DNA of 64,000 nt from Catalinimonas alkaloidigena (lineage in GTDB: Bacteria > Bacteroidota > Bacteroidia > Cytophagales > Flexibacteraceae), in the NCBI RefSeq assembly GCF_900100765.1, contig NZ_FNFO01000001.1, positions 1 through 64,000 of the forward strand, written 5' to 3'. Positions 27,466 to 36,208 of this stretch are shown in pieces (position 1 is the stretch's first letter; each line of letters starts with the position of its first letter). Below the pieces are notes generated by a model that saw only the letters and a program-made list of their open reading frames with translations, had not been told where the DNA came from and did no database searches. The translations under genes were made by a program, and so were the position numbers.

Positions 27466-28872
27466 ATGGACACACGTTCTGCTGCGTGGCACTACCTGCT
27501 CGACAAAGCCTGGCCCCTGCGCACCAAACTGGGTTTGTTTCTTCTTGTCACGGGCTTGGCCCTTTTGGGTGCCTACATGCTGCGGACTCCGGCGCTGTCC
27601 GAAGCGGGGTTTCATACCCTGGTCATTCTGCTGCTGGCGGCCGGTCTCTGGATCAGTGAAGCCATTCCGGCCTTTGCGGTGGGGCTGCTGGTGATCGGCC
27701 TGGAGCTGCTGCTGCTGAGTTTTCGGCCCAACGACCCCACACCCCTGGCATGGGAGCAGTTTGTCAACCCGTGGGCGAGCCCGGTCGTCTGGCTGCTGCT
27801 GGGCGGATTTTGTATGGCGACGGCGGCCGAGCAAACCCGGCTTGATCAGCGGCTTTCGGCGTTTATGGTTTCGTTTTTGGGACCGAAGCCCGGCATGTTC
27901 CTGCTGGGCATTCTGCTGACCACCGCCATTCTGTCGATGTTCATCTCCAACACCGCCACGGCCGCGTTGATGATGACGGTGATCGGCCCTTTTGTGGCGC
28001 GCCTCGGTCCTCACGAGCCCTTTCGGAAGGCCCTGCCGCTGGGCATTGCGCTGTCGGCCTCGGTAGGAGGGATGGGCACCATCATCGGGAGCCCGCCGAA
28101 CGCCATTGCGCTGGGATACGTGCAGTCCATTGGGCTCGACATTTCATTTCTGGACTGGATGCTGTTCGGCGTGCCGCTGGGGTTAGGGCTGGTCGTGCTG
28201 GTCTGGGCCGTTCTGCGCTGGCGTTACGCCGGGGCGTTGCAGACCTTACCCGGGCTGCCGACCGAAGCGGAGGCCGCTGCGGCGCGACATTTTTCACTGG
28301 CGCAACTGATCGTGATGGGCACGTTTACGGTGACCGTGGGGCTCTGGCTTACCTCCGCGTGGCATGGCGTCAGTGTGGCAGCCATTTCGTTTCTGCCCAT
28401 CGTCGTCTTTGCCGTGACCGGCATCCTGAAAAGCGAACAAATTCGGCTCCTGCCCTGGGATACGCTGATGCTCGTCGCCGGCGGGTTGTCGCTGGGGGTG
28501 GCGATCCGGGAAACCGGCCTGGCCGACTACCTGGTCGGTGCGCTGCCCCTCGACCCGTCGGGGCAGGTAGCGTTTACGATCCTGCTGCTGGGTTACGTGA
28601 CCGTCGGGTTGTCAAACATCATGAGCAACACGGCGGCGGCTACCATCCTGATTCCGCTGGGCGGCACGCTGCTGCCCGAACACGCCCTGCCCGTAGCTGT
28701 GGTGATCAGCCTCTCGGCCTCGGCGGCGGTGCTGTTGCCCATTTCCACGCCCCCGAACGCCATCGCTTATGCCACGGGTTGGCTCCGCCAGAAAGATTTT
28801 ACGCTGCTGGGACTGGTCATCGGCCTGCTGGCCCCGCCGCTGTTTGTCTGGACCATGCAACTGCTGGGCTAG
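27466..28872 (+). CDS. SLC13/DASS-family anion:sodium symporter
   Basis: The 468-residue polytopic membrane protein has about 11 helices and two SNT motifs in the re-entrant hairpins of the two repeats: FISNTATAALMM and IMSNTAAATILI. Matching GSPPNAIALG and STPPNAIAYATG motifs follow each. These are the sodium and substrate sites of divalent-anion:Na+ symporters that carry succinate, other C4-dicarboxylates, citrate or sulfate. The substrate is not resolvable. The location beside usp and near pckA suggests C4-dicarboxylate uptake that would feed oxaloacetate to PEPCK, but this is inference. Confidence 0.88.
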   Translation: MDTRSAAWHYLLDKAWPLRTKLGLFLLVTGLALLGAYMLRTPALSEAGFHTLVILLLAAGLWISEAIPAFAVGLLVIGLELLLLSFRPNDPTPLAWEQFVNPWASPVVWLLLGGFCMATAAEQTRLDQRLSAFMVSFLGPKPGMFLLGILLTTAILSMFISNTATAALMMTVIGPFVARLGPHEPFRKALPLGIALSASVGGMGTIIGSPPNAIALGYVQSIGLDISFLDWMLFGVPLGLGLVVLVWAVLRWRYAGALQTLPGLPTEAEAAAARHFSLAQLIVMGTFTVTVGLWLTSAWHGVSVAAISFLPIVVFAVTGILKSEQIRLLPWDTLMLVAGGLSLGVAIRETGLADYLVGALPLDPSGQVAFTILLLGYVTVGLSNIMSNTAAATILIPLGGTLLPEHALPVAVVISLSASAAVLLPISTPPNAIAYATGWLRQKDFTLLGLVIGLLAPPLFVWTMQLLG

Positions 28873-28903
28873 CAAAAAAAAGAGCCGACGGTAGGGTCGG
28901 CTC
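28873..28903 (-). terminator. Terminator of the minus-strand TonB-domain gene
   Basis: The stem GAGCCGAC/GTCGGCTC with a 6-nt loop is followed on the minus strand by a run of eight or more T. It lies 20 bp beyond the stop of the gene at 28924 and just after the plus-strand SLC13 gene. The T run serves only the minus direction. Confidence 0.85.
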
Positions 28904-28923
28904 GGGGTGTTGGTGGTCATGTT

Positions 28924-29649
28924 TTACCGTCGCGATCCGTAGGCGACGATCGAAAATTCGGGAAGCATTCGGGCGGCAGGGAGCGGGTCTTTGGCGGGCT
29001 TGAGCTTCGCGGCTTTGCCCACCGAAAAGTTGACCGGCATAATGAAACGTGCCGTGCAGGGCTGGTCGTGCAGTTGCGCCGGAACCCAGGGGCCGGTGAC
29101 CTCTTGCAGGGTGCGGATCACCTCTTCTCCACAACCACCGCCAATGTCCTGTTCCACTTTGTAGTGGTGCGGATTGCCTTCGGCATCGACTTCGAACGAC
29201 ACGTAGACGGTGCCTTTGATCGACTTGGCCTGAGCCGATTCCGGATAGCGTATGGTCTTCGCGATGTTGTGGTACCACAGGTCGGTACTGCCCAGGTACC
29301 GGGGCGCTACGTCCAGGGACTGTTCCACCCATTCACCGCCTTGTGCTACGACGTACGGCTCCGGATCTTCCTGCGCAAAAACGACCTCTCCTGACGAGTG
29401 ATCGAACTCCAGCTCGAGCTCGCCCCGTTCGTCGTAATACTCCCAGGTGCCGTATTTTTCATCGTTCTGCAAATAACCCTTTTCGTAGGCGTTTTCGACC
29501 AACGTCAGGTTTTGGGCAAGAAGTGGCTCCGGCAGCAGCACCGCTACCGGAAGAAGCAACCCGAACGACAGCGTGAGCGGATGGCGCGTCGCGCGCGGAA
29601 GCCGGATTAAGAAAAAGTGAGTCAGGAGATTACTTTGAAGTGATGCCAT
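28924..29649 (-). CDS. Exported protein with TonB C-terminal-like domain
   Basis: After an N-terminal hydrophobic leader ([22 protein letters not shown]) a MORN-like stretch (KYGTWEYYDERGELELEFD) is followed by a TonB-C-type domain: IRYPESAQAKSIKGTVYVSFEV, DAEGNPHHYKVEQDIGGGC and VIRTLQEVTGPWVPAQ. Such proteins are widespread in Bacteroidota; some are real energy transducers, but this one lacks the usual single N-terminal membrane anchor plus Pro-rich spacer. Function is therefore uncertain. The first ATG at 29649 gives a long N-region; a later start is possible. Confidence 0.75.
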   Translation of the reverse strand: MASLQSNLLTHFFLIRLPRATRHPLTLSFGLLLPVAVLLPEPLLAQNLTLVENAYEKGYLQNDEKYGTWEYYDERGELELEFDHSSGEVVFAQEDPEPYVVAQGGEWVEQSLDVAPRYLGSTDLWYHNIAKTIRYPESAQAKSIKGTVYVSFEVDAEGNPHHYKVEQDIGGGCGEEVIRTLQEVTGPWVPAQLHDQPCTARFIMPVNFSVGKAAKLKPAKDPLPAARMLPEFSIVAYGSRR

Positions 29650-29837
29650 GGTCTGTGCTTGATTGGTACCAGAAGGTAAGCGCCTTCTTTCAGCCGATCA
29701 AACCGGAGTATACAGGTCGATACAAGCAAAGACAATCGGTTGAATTTTTTGAAGGCAATGCGGGAAGCCTCCGTTTCGTTCTTACATCAAAAGCACATAG
29801 CGGGGGAGCATCGGTCGGAGTCGCTCGAACTACAGAG

Positions 29838-30290
29838 TTACACCCGATACAAGCGGGGAAGCATTTTGAGGTAAGAGTCGATGGCCTTAGCCTCCCAGGG
29901 CCATACGCCAGCGGTCGTAGGGTAAATCAGCTGGAGTGCGCTGAAGTGATCCCTTCCGTAAAGCCATTGCGCCCACCCGAAGTATTCAGCGTAATGGAGT
30001 CGATCCACCTTTTTAAAAAGTACCGGAAAGCCTTTCAGGAATCCGTCGTAATACCGGTCGGCTTCAAACGTTTCGCCGTTTTTGATCCGGTTGTTGTATT
30101 CGTTGATGATCCCATGGGTTAGCTCCCGTTTCAGGCCCGTAATGATCAGTTCCGGCTGACCGGTACATTTCTCTATGCCCATCGAATAGCAAAAAGGAGG
30201 GGAGTCGTCCTCGGCCAGCACGTGCAGAATATGGCATCCGTATACCTCGATATCCTGTAGGGCTTTCACTTCGTTAGGTTTCATGGGCAT
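29838..30290 (-). CDS. DUF4262 domain protein
   Basis: The 150-residue cytoplasmic protein matches DUF4262 by eye: DIEVYGCHILHVLAEDDSPP, then FCYSMGIEKCTGQPELIITG and a C-terminal WAQWLYGRDHFSALQLIYPT block. The biochemical role is not known. Two ATG codons, 30290 and 30284, are both possible. It lies 18 bp downstream of a TonB-domain gene on the same strand, so the two are probably co-transcribed. A 188-bp gap without a gene separates it from the next TonB-domain gene. Confidence 0.8.
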   Translation of the reverse strand: MPMKPNEVKALQDIEVYGCHILHVLAEDDSPPFCYSMGIEKCTGQPELIITGLKRELTHGIINEYNNRIKNGETFEADRYYDGFLKGFPVLFKKVDRLHYAEYFGWAQWLYGRDHFSALQLIYPTTAGVWPWEAKAIDSYLKMLPRLYRV

Positions 30291-30308
30291 TAGGTAACTG
30301 GAGCTTAC

Positions 30309-30761
30309 TTATCCCAGCTTGATGAACACGGGTACGACCATCCGAACGCGAACGGGTTGACCGCCCTGCCGGCCAGGTTGCCACGGCGAGGTTTCACGAA
30401 TCACCCGGATCAGTTCCTGATCAAGCAAAGGGTATGGACTTTCTGTAGCTGATCCGCGAGTGACAGGGGTAAACCCAGAGAGGGTGCCATCCTTCTCTAC
30501 GATGAATTTTACAAACGAGCTGACGCAACCTATCTCTTCTTTTCCCCAGTATGCTGGCGGGACGTGGAGATGTTTTGACAGATACTTGTTAAAGGCTTCC
30601 ATCCCCCCTTGTGGGGTCGGTTGCACCTCAGCCACTTCGTAGGCCTGGCTGGTGTCCGATACCACGAGGAGTGAGGAAGGAAGCCAGAAGGGGTCACTTG
30701 CCTGTGCCATCATTGCACTGTGCCATAAGAACAGACAACCCACGAGAATCCGGTACAGCAT
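30309..30761 (-). CDS. Short exported protein with TonB C-terminal-like domain
   Basis: The product (150 residues) begins with a signal peptide (MLYRILVGCLFLWHSAMMAQ). The mature part carries the TonB-C pattern PQGGMEAFNKYLSKHL (the Gly-Gly-variant opening), VKFIVEKDGTLSGFTPVTRG and VIRETSPWQPGRQGGQPV. This is the common Bacteroidota P-x-GG-x2-A/F variant of the domain. There is no membrane anchor other than the signal, so a structural or partner role is as likely as energy transduction. The start at 30761 is preferred to 30848 on signal peptide grounds. Confidence 0.75.
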   Translation of the reverse strand: MLYRILVGCLFLWHSAMMAQASDPFWLPSSLLVVSDTSQAYEVAEVQPTPQGGMEAFNKYLSKHLHVPPAYWGKEEIGCVSSFVKFIVEKDGTLSGFTPVTRGSATESPYPLLDQELIRVIRETSPWQPGRQGGQPVRVRMVVPVFIKLG

Positions 30762-30905
30762 CAGGGAATGTGTTGAGTCGGAAGATACCCATTTTCTTGT
30801 TGTTGTGAATAGGCACCCCATCCCACGAATCGCCCCGCCCCCGCGCACTCATCCACCAGTTCACTCAATCGCTCAATTCTATGCGCCCTCTCCCGCGCTA
30901 AAACC

Positions 30906-30917
30906 TGATCAAAATCA
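30906..30917 (+). promoter_or_regulatory. Crp/Fnr-type box TGATCAAAATCA upstream of the cbb3 oxidase genes
   Basis: This is the closest of the six boxes to the Fnr consensus TTGAT-N4-ATCAA (here CTGAT-N4-ATCAT). Its centre (30911.5) is 51.5 bp before a -7-like CACTTTTG at 30963-30970, the same distance as between the box and -7 element before usp-ccoI. Confidence 0.65.
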
Positions 30918-30990
30918 TCTTCTGGCCTGAGAGGCATCATCGGTGTTGCAGGCGTTCGGCGGCACTTTTGTGCATCAACCGGATACGTCT

Positions 30991-31152
30991 ATGAGTGCGC
31001 TGTTTATTCTGATTGGAGTGAGTCTGGTCGTCGCCAGCGGGTTTCTGGGAGCTTTTCTGTGGGCTACCCACGCCGGCCAGTTCGACGACGACTACACCCC
31101 CTCGGTGCGCATGCTTTTCGACGACGACAAACCCGATTCAAAACCCGAATAG
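30991..31152 (+). CDS. ccoS: cbb3-type cytochrome oxidase assembly protein CcoS
   Basis: The 53-residue single-pass protein (MSALFILIGVSLVVASGFLGAF, then an acidic tail with QFDDDYTPSVRMLFDDD) is a typical CcoS. CcoS is needed for cofactor insertion, in particular copper and haem, into the oxidase. ATG 30991 removes an unlikely extension from GTG 30943 that would overlap the promoter. It precedes ccoNO by 3 bp. Confidence 0.88.
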   Translation: MSALFILIGVSLVVASGFLGAFLWATHAGQFDDDYTPSVRMLFDDDKPDSKPE

Positions 31153-31155
31153 TTC

Positions 31156-33330
31156 ATGGAATCATCTACCGTAGTAGCCCCGGGAGGCGCCCTCGACCCC
31201 GCCCTCGCCGGAAGGCTCGAAACGTTCCGCTACGACAACAAGATCGTCAAGTTCTTCGCCATCGCAACGGTGGTCTGGGGCATTGTGGGCATGCTGGTGG
31301 GGCTGACCGCCGCCATCCAGTTGTTTTACCCCGACCTCAACCTGGGCATTCCCTACACCACCTTCGGGCGCATCCGGCCGCTGCACACCAACGCGGTCAT
31401 TTTCGCCTTTGTGGGCAACGCGCTGTTTTGTGGTATTTACTATTCGATGCAGCGCCTGCTGAAAACCCGCATGTTTTCCGATGCGCTGAGCTGGCTTCAC
31501 TTCTGGGGCTGGCAGGCGATCATCGTGGCAGCGGCGCTGACGCTGGTGATGGGGTACACCACCTCGAAAGAATACGCCGAACTGGAATGGCCCATCGACA
31601 TCGCCATCACGCTGATCTGGGTCGTGTTCGGCATCAACATGATCGGGACGATTCTCCGCCGCCGCGAGCGCCACATGTACGTGGCCATCTGGTTCTACCT
31701 CGCAACGTTCATTACGGTGGCGGTGCTGCACGTGGTCAACTCCTTCGAATTGCCCGTTACGTTTATGAAGAGCTACTCCTGGTACGCCGGGGTGCAGGAC
31801 GCGCTGGTGCAGTGGTGGTACGGTCACAACGCGGTTGCCTTCTTCCTGACCACCCCGTTTCTGGGCCTGATGTACTACTTCCTGCCCAAGGCCGCGCAGC
31901 GTCCGGTCTATTCCTACAAACTCTCGATTATTCACTTCTGGGCGCTGATTTTCATCTACATCTGGGCGGGTCCCCACCATCTGCTTTACACCGCCCTGCC
32001 CGACTGGGCACAAACCCTGGGTGTGGTCTTCTCGATTATGCTGATCGCGCCGTCGTGGGGCGGGATGCTGAATGGCCTGCTGACCCTGCGGGGGGCCTGG
32101 GACCGTGTGCGCGAAGATCCGGTGCTGAAGTTTATGGTGGTGGCCGTGACGGCCTACGGGATGGCGACGTTCGAAGGGCCGATGCTGTCGCTCAAAAACG
32201 TGAACGCCATCGCGCACTTCACCGACTGGATCGTGGCGCACGTGCACGTCGGCGGGCTGGGCTGGAACGGCTTTATGACGTTCGGGATGCTCTACTGGCT
32301 GGTCCCGAGAATGTGGAAGACGCCGCTGTATTCGAAGTCGCTAGCAAACTTCCACTTCTGGATCGGTACGCTGGGTATCGTGTTCTACGCCCTGCCGATG
32401 TATTGGGCCGGGTTTACACAAAGCCTGATGTGGAAGCAGTTTACCGAAGCGGGCTTCCTGCAATACCCCAACTTCCTGGAGACCGTCACGCAGATCAAAC
32501 CGCTTTACATGATGCGGGCGGGTGGCGGTGCCCTCTACATCGTCGGCGTGCTGGTGATGGCCTACAACCTGATGAAAACCGCGGCGCAGGGTCAGTTCCA
32601 GAGCGAAGAAGAAGCGCAGGCACCGGCCCTCGTGCCGCTGCAAACCCGGCCGAAAGGCGAATACTGGCACCACGTGCTGGAGCGCATGCCCGTCACGTTC
32701 ACCGTGCTGACGCTGGTGGCCATTCTGATCGGGGGGATGATCGAGATGATCCCGACCTTCCTGGTCAAGTCCAACGTGCCGACCATCGCTTCGGTGCAGC
32801 CCTACACGGCGCTGGAACTGCACGGCCGCGACATCTACATCCGCGAGGGCTGCAACAACTGTCACTCGCAGATGGTCCGCCCGTTCCGCTCCGAGACCGA
32901 ACGCTACGGCGAATACTCCAAAGCCGGGGAGTTTGTCTACGACCACCCGTTCCTGTGGGGCTCGAAACGCACGGGGCCAGACCTGCACCGCGTCGGCGGG
33001 AAATACCCGGATTCGTGGCACTACCATCACATGCTGGACCCCAACACCATGTCGCCGGGCTCGCTGATGCCGCGCTACCCGTGGTTGCTCGACGACCCCA
33101 TCGATACGACGCTGACGGCGGGTAAAATCTCTGCGATGCGTACGCTGGGTGTGCCTTACGGCGAAGGCTACGAAGCACAGGCCAACGGCGACCTGTCGCA
33201 ACAAGCCGACGGCATCGCGGCGAGTCTGAAAAGCGCCGGCATCGAAACGGCGTCCGACAAAGAAATCGTCGCGCTGATCGCGTACCTGCAACGCCTCGGC
33301 ACGGACATCAAAGGGGACCGTGGCGATTGA
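31156..33330 (+). CDS. ccoN: Fused cbb3 cytochrome oxidase subunits I and II (CcoNO)
   Basis: The N-terminal part (about residues 1-480) is CcoN, with 12 helices and the His ligands of haem b, haem b3 and CuB in RPLHTNAVIFAF, WYGHNAVAFFLT, GPHHLLYT and IVAHVHVGGLGW. The C-terminal part (about 510-724) is CcoO, a membrane-anchored cytochrome c with C566-NNC-H570 followed by MVRPFRSETERYGEYS and WGSKRTGPDLHRVGGKY. The oxidase reduces O2 to water with high affinity and pumps protons. Fusion of the two subunits is common in Bacteroidota. The operon head position suggests CcoNO is made in step with CcoS. Confidence 0.97.
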   Translation: MESSTVVAPGGALDPALAGRLETFRYDNKIVKFFAIATVVWGIVGMLVGLTAAIQLFYPDLNLGIPYTTFGRIRPLHTNAVIFAFVGNALFCGIYYSMQRLLKTRMFSDALSWLHFWGWQAIIVAAALTLVMGYTTSKEYAELEWPIDIAITLIWVVFGINMIGTILRRRERHMYVAIWFYLATFITVAVLHVVNSFELPVTFMKSYSWYAGVQDALVQWWYGHNAVAFFLTTPFLGLMYYFLPKAAQRPVYSYKLSIIHFWALIFIYIWAGPHHLLYTALPDWAQTLGVVFSIMLIAPSWGGMLNGLLTLRGAWDRVREDPVLKFMVVAVTAYGMATFEGPMLSLKNVNAIAHFTDWIVAHVHVGGLGWNGFMTFGMLYWLVPRMWKTPLYSKSLANFHFWIGTLGIVFYALPMYWAGFTQSLMWKQFTEAGFLQYPNFLETVTQIKPLYMMRAGGGALYIVGVLVMAYNLMKTAAQGQFQSEEEAQAPALVPLQTRPKGEYWHHVLERMPVTFTVLTLVAILIGGMIEMIPTFLVKSNVPTIASVQPYTALELHGRDIYIREGCNNCHSQMVRPFRSETERYGEYSKAGEFVYDHPFLWGSKRTGPDLHRVGGKYPDSWHYHHMLDPNTMSPGSLMPRYPWLLDDPIDTTLTAGKISAMRTLGVPYGEGYEAQANGDLSQQADGIAASLKSAGIETASDKEIVALIAYLQRLGTDIKGDRGD

Positions 33331-33397
33331 GCGAAAGTAAGGCTCTTCGCCGCATGGAGTCAATCTGCTATTTGCAATCTGTAATCTGAAATTCGTT

Positions 33398-33601
33398 ATG
33401 AAATTTACATACTACCTGGAGCGTGTGGCCGACGTGGAAATCTGGCCCATCGTTTCCCTCACCATCTTCTTCATTTTCTTTGTCTGTCTGCTGATCTGGG
33501 TCCTGCGTGCCGACCAGGGCTACATCGCCCACATGGCCGACTTGCCCGTGGCAGACGGAAACCAGGAAGTGGTGCCCGGAAAGGAGGTGCGCCATGAGTA
33601 G
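33398..33601 (+). CDS. ccoQ: CcoQ-like small cbb3 oxidase subunit
   Basis: The 67-residue protein has a short cytoplasmic start, one membrane helix (WPIVSLTIFFIFFVCLLIWV) and a charged tail. Size, topology and position between ccoNO and ccoP fit CcoQ, which stabilises the oxidase. Its last 8 bp overlap the ccoP start. The 67-bp gap before it contains short AATCTG/TTTGCAAT words also found at 3072-3086. Confidence 0.85.
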   Translation: MKFTYYLERVADVEIWPIVSLTIFFIFFVCLLIWVLRADQGYIAHMADLPVADGNQEVVPGKEVRHE

Positions 33602-34541
33602 CCCGAAAACCGGCCGAACGAGTCGTCGCTTCCGGCGGATGGCTTTCCTGGCGCTGGGCGCGTTCGGGGCCGGCGCTTTGAATACCCTGCAAGCGCAGGA
33701 TGTGGCGGATGAAGCGGCCAGGACCCCGGTCACCAACGACGAACTGATGCTCTGGCTGCTGATTGGGCTGATGGGGACCGTGGTGGTGCTGGTGTTGTGG
33801 GTAGCCGTCTACATGCTGGTGCTGTTGCAAACGGCGCTGCAACGGATGGAAGGTCCGCAAATGACCCCGGAGGGCGTCGTCATCCCGCCGAAAACGACCT
33901 GGACGTGGCTGAAGGAACGTCTGACCGATGCCGTACCGGTCGAACGCGAATCGGCCATTCTGCTGGACCATAACTACGACGGCATCCGCGAACTCGACAA
34001 CCACCTGCCGCCCTGGTGGAAATGGGGATTCTACTTCTCGATCGTCTTTGCGGCCGTCTACGTGTACCTCTACCACGTTGCCGACGCGCTGCCACTGTCG
34101 GACGAAGAGTACCGGCAGGAAGTGGCGGTAGCCGAAGCGCAGGCGAAAGCCTACCAGGCCCTACTGGCCAGCAGCCTCGACGAAACCAACGTAGAAGCGA
34201 CTGCCGACGCCAATGAACTGGAGCACGGAGCCACCCTCTTCAAACAAAACTGTGCCGCGTGTCACGGGCAGGCCGGGGAAGGCGGCGTCGGCCCCAACCT
34301 GACGGATGTTTACTGGCTGCACGGCGGCAGTGTCGGCGATGTGTTTGCCACCATCAAGTACGGCATCCCCGAGAAGGGGATGATCTCCTGGCAGAGCAAA
34401 CTGACGCCCGCCGACATCCGCGACGTCGCCAGCTACATTCTGATGTTGCAGGGAACCGATCCGCCGAACGCCAAGGAGCCACAGGGCGACAAGTATACGC
34501 CTCAGGAGTCGGACGAAGTCGCCACGCAGGCCAGTCTGTGA
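33594..34541 (+). CDS. ccoP: cbb3 oxidase subunit III, mono-haem CcoP
   Basis: The 315-residue protein has a basic N-terminus and hydrophobic leader, a helix at about 47-70, an N-terminal CcoP motif (YDGIRELDNHLPPWWKWGFY, typical FixP_N) with a second helix, then one cytochrome c domain with C220-AAC-H224 and Met ligand in GIPEKGMISWQ. Proteobacterial CcoP has two haems; here I see one. A real Shine-Dalgarno AAGGAGGT sits 5 bp before ATG 33594, which is unusual for this phylum. The start overlaps ccoQ by 8 bp. Confidence 0.95.
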   Translation: MSSPKTGRTSRRFRRMAFLALGAFGAGALNTLQAQDVADEAARTPVTNDELMLWLLIGLMGTVVVLVLWVAVYMLVLLQTALQRMEGPQMTPEGVVIPPKTTWTWLKERLTDAVPVERESAILLDHNYDGIRELDNHLPPWWKWGFYFSIVFAAVYVYLYHVADALPLSDEEYRQEVAVAEAQAKAYQALLASSLDETNVEATADANELEHGATLFKQNCAACHGQAGEGGVGPNLTDVYWLHGGSVGDVFATIKYGIPEKGMISWQSKLTPADIRDVASYILMLQGTDPPNAKEPQGDKYTPQESDEVATQASL

Positions 34542-34627
34542 GCGCAGAGAGCAAAGGGCAGAGCACAAAAAGCGTTTTGTACCCTGCTCTATTCACTCAA
34601 TCACACACGCACTCAATCGCTATCGTA

Positions 34628-36037
34628 GTGAAACCTGACCACGAACAATACCGCGATTCCATTGCCACGGTCGATGCCACCGGCAAGCGGGTCTGGGTCT
34701 ATCCGAAAAAGCCACAGGGGCGGTTGCACAACTACCGCAGGGTGTTCAGTGTGCTGTTGTTGGCGCTCTTTTTTGCAGGGCCGTTCATCACGATCGGCGG
34801 CCAGCCGCTGTTGTTGCTGAACCTGTTCGAGCGGCGGTTTGTGCTGCTGGGGCAGGTCTTCTGGCCACAGGATTTTTACCTGTTCGGGCTGGCGATGATC
34901 ATCTTCGTGTTATTCGTCATCGTGTTCACGGTGGCCTACGGGCGGCTGTTTTGCGGCTGGGCCTGTCCGCAGACGGTGTTTATGGAGATGGTCTTTCGGA
35001 AGATCGAGTACCTGATCGAAGGCGACGCCAACCAGCAGCGGAAACTTCAGGCTGCCCCCTGGACGACTGAAAAGCTCCTGAAAAAAGGGTCGAAGCATTT
35101 CCTGTTTTTCCTGATTGCTTTGCTCTTCACGCACACGGTGATGGCCTACCTGATCGGAATCGAGCAGGTTTCTGCCATTGTCTCTTCGCCGCCCAGCGCC
35201 CACTGGGCCGGGTTTACAGGTCTGGTATTTTTTACCGGCGCGTTCTACGGCACGTTTGCGTTTATGCGCGAGCAGGTCTGCATTGCGGTCTGTCCCTACG
35301 GTCGCTTGCAGGGCGTCTTGCTGGGGCGGGAGTCCATCGTGGTGGCTTACGACTGGCTGCGGGGCGAACCGCGGGGGAAAATCCGGAAACAGCCGCCGTC
35401 GACGTTTGCCGAAAAGGTAGTGGGCGATTGTGTCGACTGTAGCCTGTGTGTGCAGGTCTGCCCGACGGGCATCGACATCCGGAACGGCACGCAACTGGAG
35501 TGCGTCAACTGCACCGCCTGCATCGACGCGTGCGACGGCGTGATGGAAAAGGTCGGCCGCCCCAAAGGTTTGATCCGGTACGATTCGTTGCAGGGCATCG
35601 AGGAGCGCCGCCACTCCGTGTTTACGCCGCGCATTTTGGGCTACTCCGCCGTGTTGGTCGTGCTGCTGGGCCTGTTCAGTTACCTGCTGTTCAGCCGTAC
35701 TGACGTAGCTACCACCGTGCTGCGCGTGCCCGGCATGCTGTACCAGGAACAGCCCCACAACCGCATCAGCAACCTTTACAACATTCAGTTTGTCAACAAA
35801 ACGTTTGAGCCGATGGCGCTCGACGTGCGGCTGAAGGCACCCGAGGGCGGCTCGCTGCGTCGGGTAGGGGACGAAGCCCTGACGCTGCCGCCCGGCGAGA
35901 TGGTGGAAGGCGTGTACTTTATCGAATTGCCGCGCTCAGATTTGCAGGCGCGCAAAACCAAGATCACCCTCCAGATTTTCCGTCAGGACGAACTAATCGA
36001 CGAGATCGAAACCAGTTTCATGGGCCCCGCGAAGTAG
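34628..36037 (+). CDS. ccoG: CcoG/FixG, membrane ferredoxin-type protein for cbb3 oxidase assembly
   Basis: The start is GTG 34628 (VKPDHEQYRDSI). The 469-residue protein has 5 membrane helices, the FixG motif YGRLFCGWACPQTVFMEMV, a second motif CIAVCPYGRLQGVLLG, and two 4Fe-4S sites at CVDCSLCVQVCPTGIDIRNG and CVNCTACIDACDGVMEKVG. The C-terminal domain (about 360-469) is an immunoglobulin-like periplasmic FixG_C fold. CcoG is proposed to reduce Cu(II) to Cu(I) for the CcoI pump. It lies 86 bp after ccoP in the operon. Confidence 0.94.
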   Translation: MKPDHEQYRDSIATVDATGKRVWVYPKKPQGRLHNYRRVFSVLLLALFFAGPFITIGGQPLLLLNLFERRFVLLGQVFWPQDFYLFGLAMIIFVLFVIVFTVAYGRLFCGWACPQTVFMEMVFRKIEYLIEGDANQQRKLQAAPWTTEKLLKKGSKHFLFFLIALLFTHTVMAYLIGIEQVSAIVSSPPSAHWAGFTGLVFFTGAFYGTFAFMREQVCIAVCPYGRLQGVLLGRESIVVAYDWLRGEPRGKIRKQPPSTFAEKVVGDCVDCSLCVQVCPTGIDIRNGTQLECVNCTACIDACDGVMEKVGRPKGLIRYDSLQGIEERRHSVFTPRILGYSAVLVVLLGLFSYLLFSRTDVATTVLRVPGMLYQEQPHNRISNLYNIQFVNKTFEPMALDVRLKAPEGGSLRRVGDEALTLPPGEMVEGVYFIELPRSDLQARKTKITLQIFRQDELIDEIETSFMGPAK

Positions 36038-36072
36038 GGGGCAGGTGGTACGTCAAAAGTCTCAGGTCGCGG

Positions 36073-36181
36073 GTTCGGTTTAGCACCGGATGCATCCCGA
36101 ACTCCAGGTAGCGTGCCCGCCCTTTTGCCGGAAGGTAGAAGAGCGGGCACGATCCTTTTGCGAAGTCCGGGATGACCGGAC
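36073..36181. other. Three consecutive stem-loops between ccoG and ccoH
   Basis: Bases 36073-36102 pair as GTTCGG/CCGAAC with an inner GCA/TGC pair. Bases 36112-36151 pair as CGTGCCCGC/GCGGGCACG with a 22-nt loop. Bases 36165-36181 pair as GTCCGG/CCGGAC with a 5-nt loop. The second is followed by CCTTTTG, which is a weak terminator tail at best. The segment may terminate the ccoG transcript, protect or process the mRNA, or encode a small structured RNA. No reading frame with family similarity is seen here. Confidence 0.55.
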
Positions 36182-36208
36182 GCTCCGCCCTCTGCGCAAT
36201 TGTGCGGC

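Noticed and set aside
36061-36110. Possible tRNA from the GGTTCG-containing segment
   Set aside because: The segment has no acceptor stem, anticodon arm or D arm in the right spacing, so only isolated stem-loops are supported.
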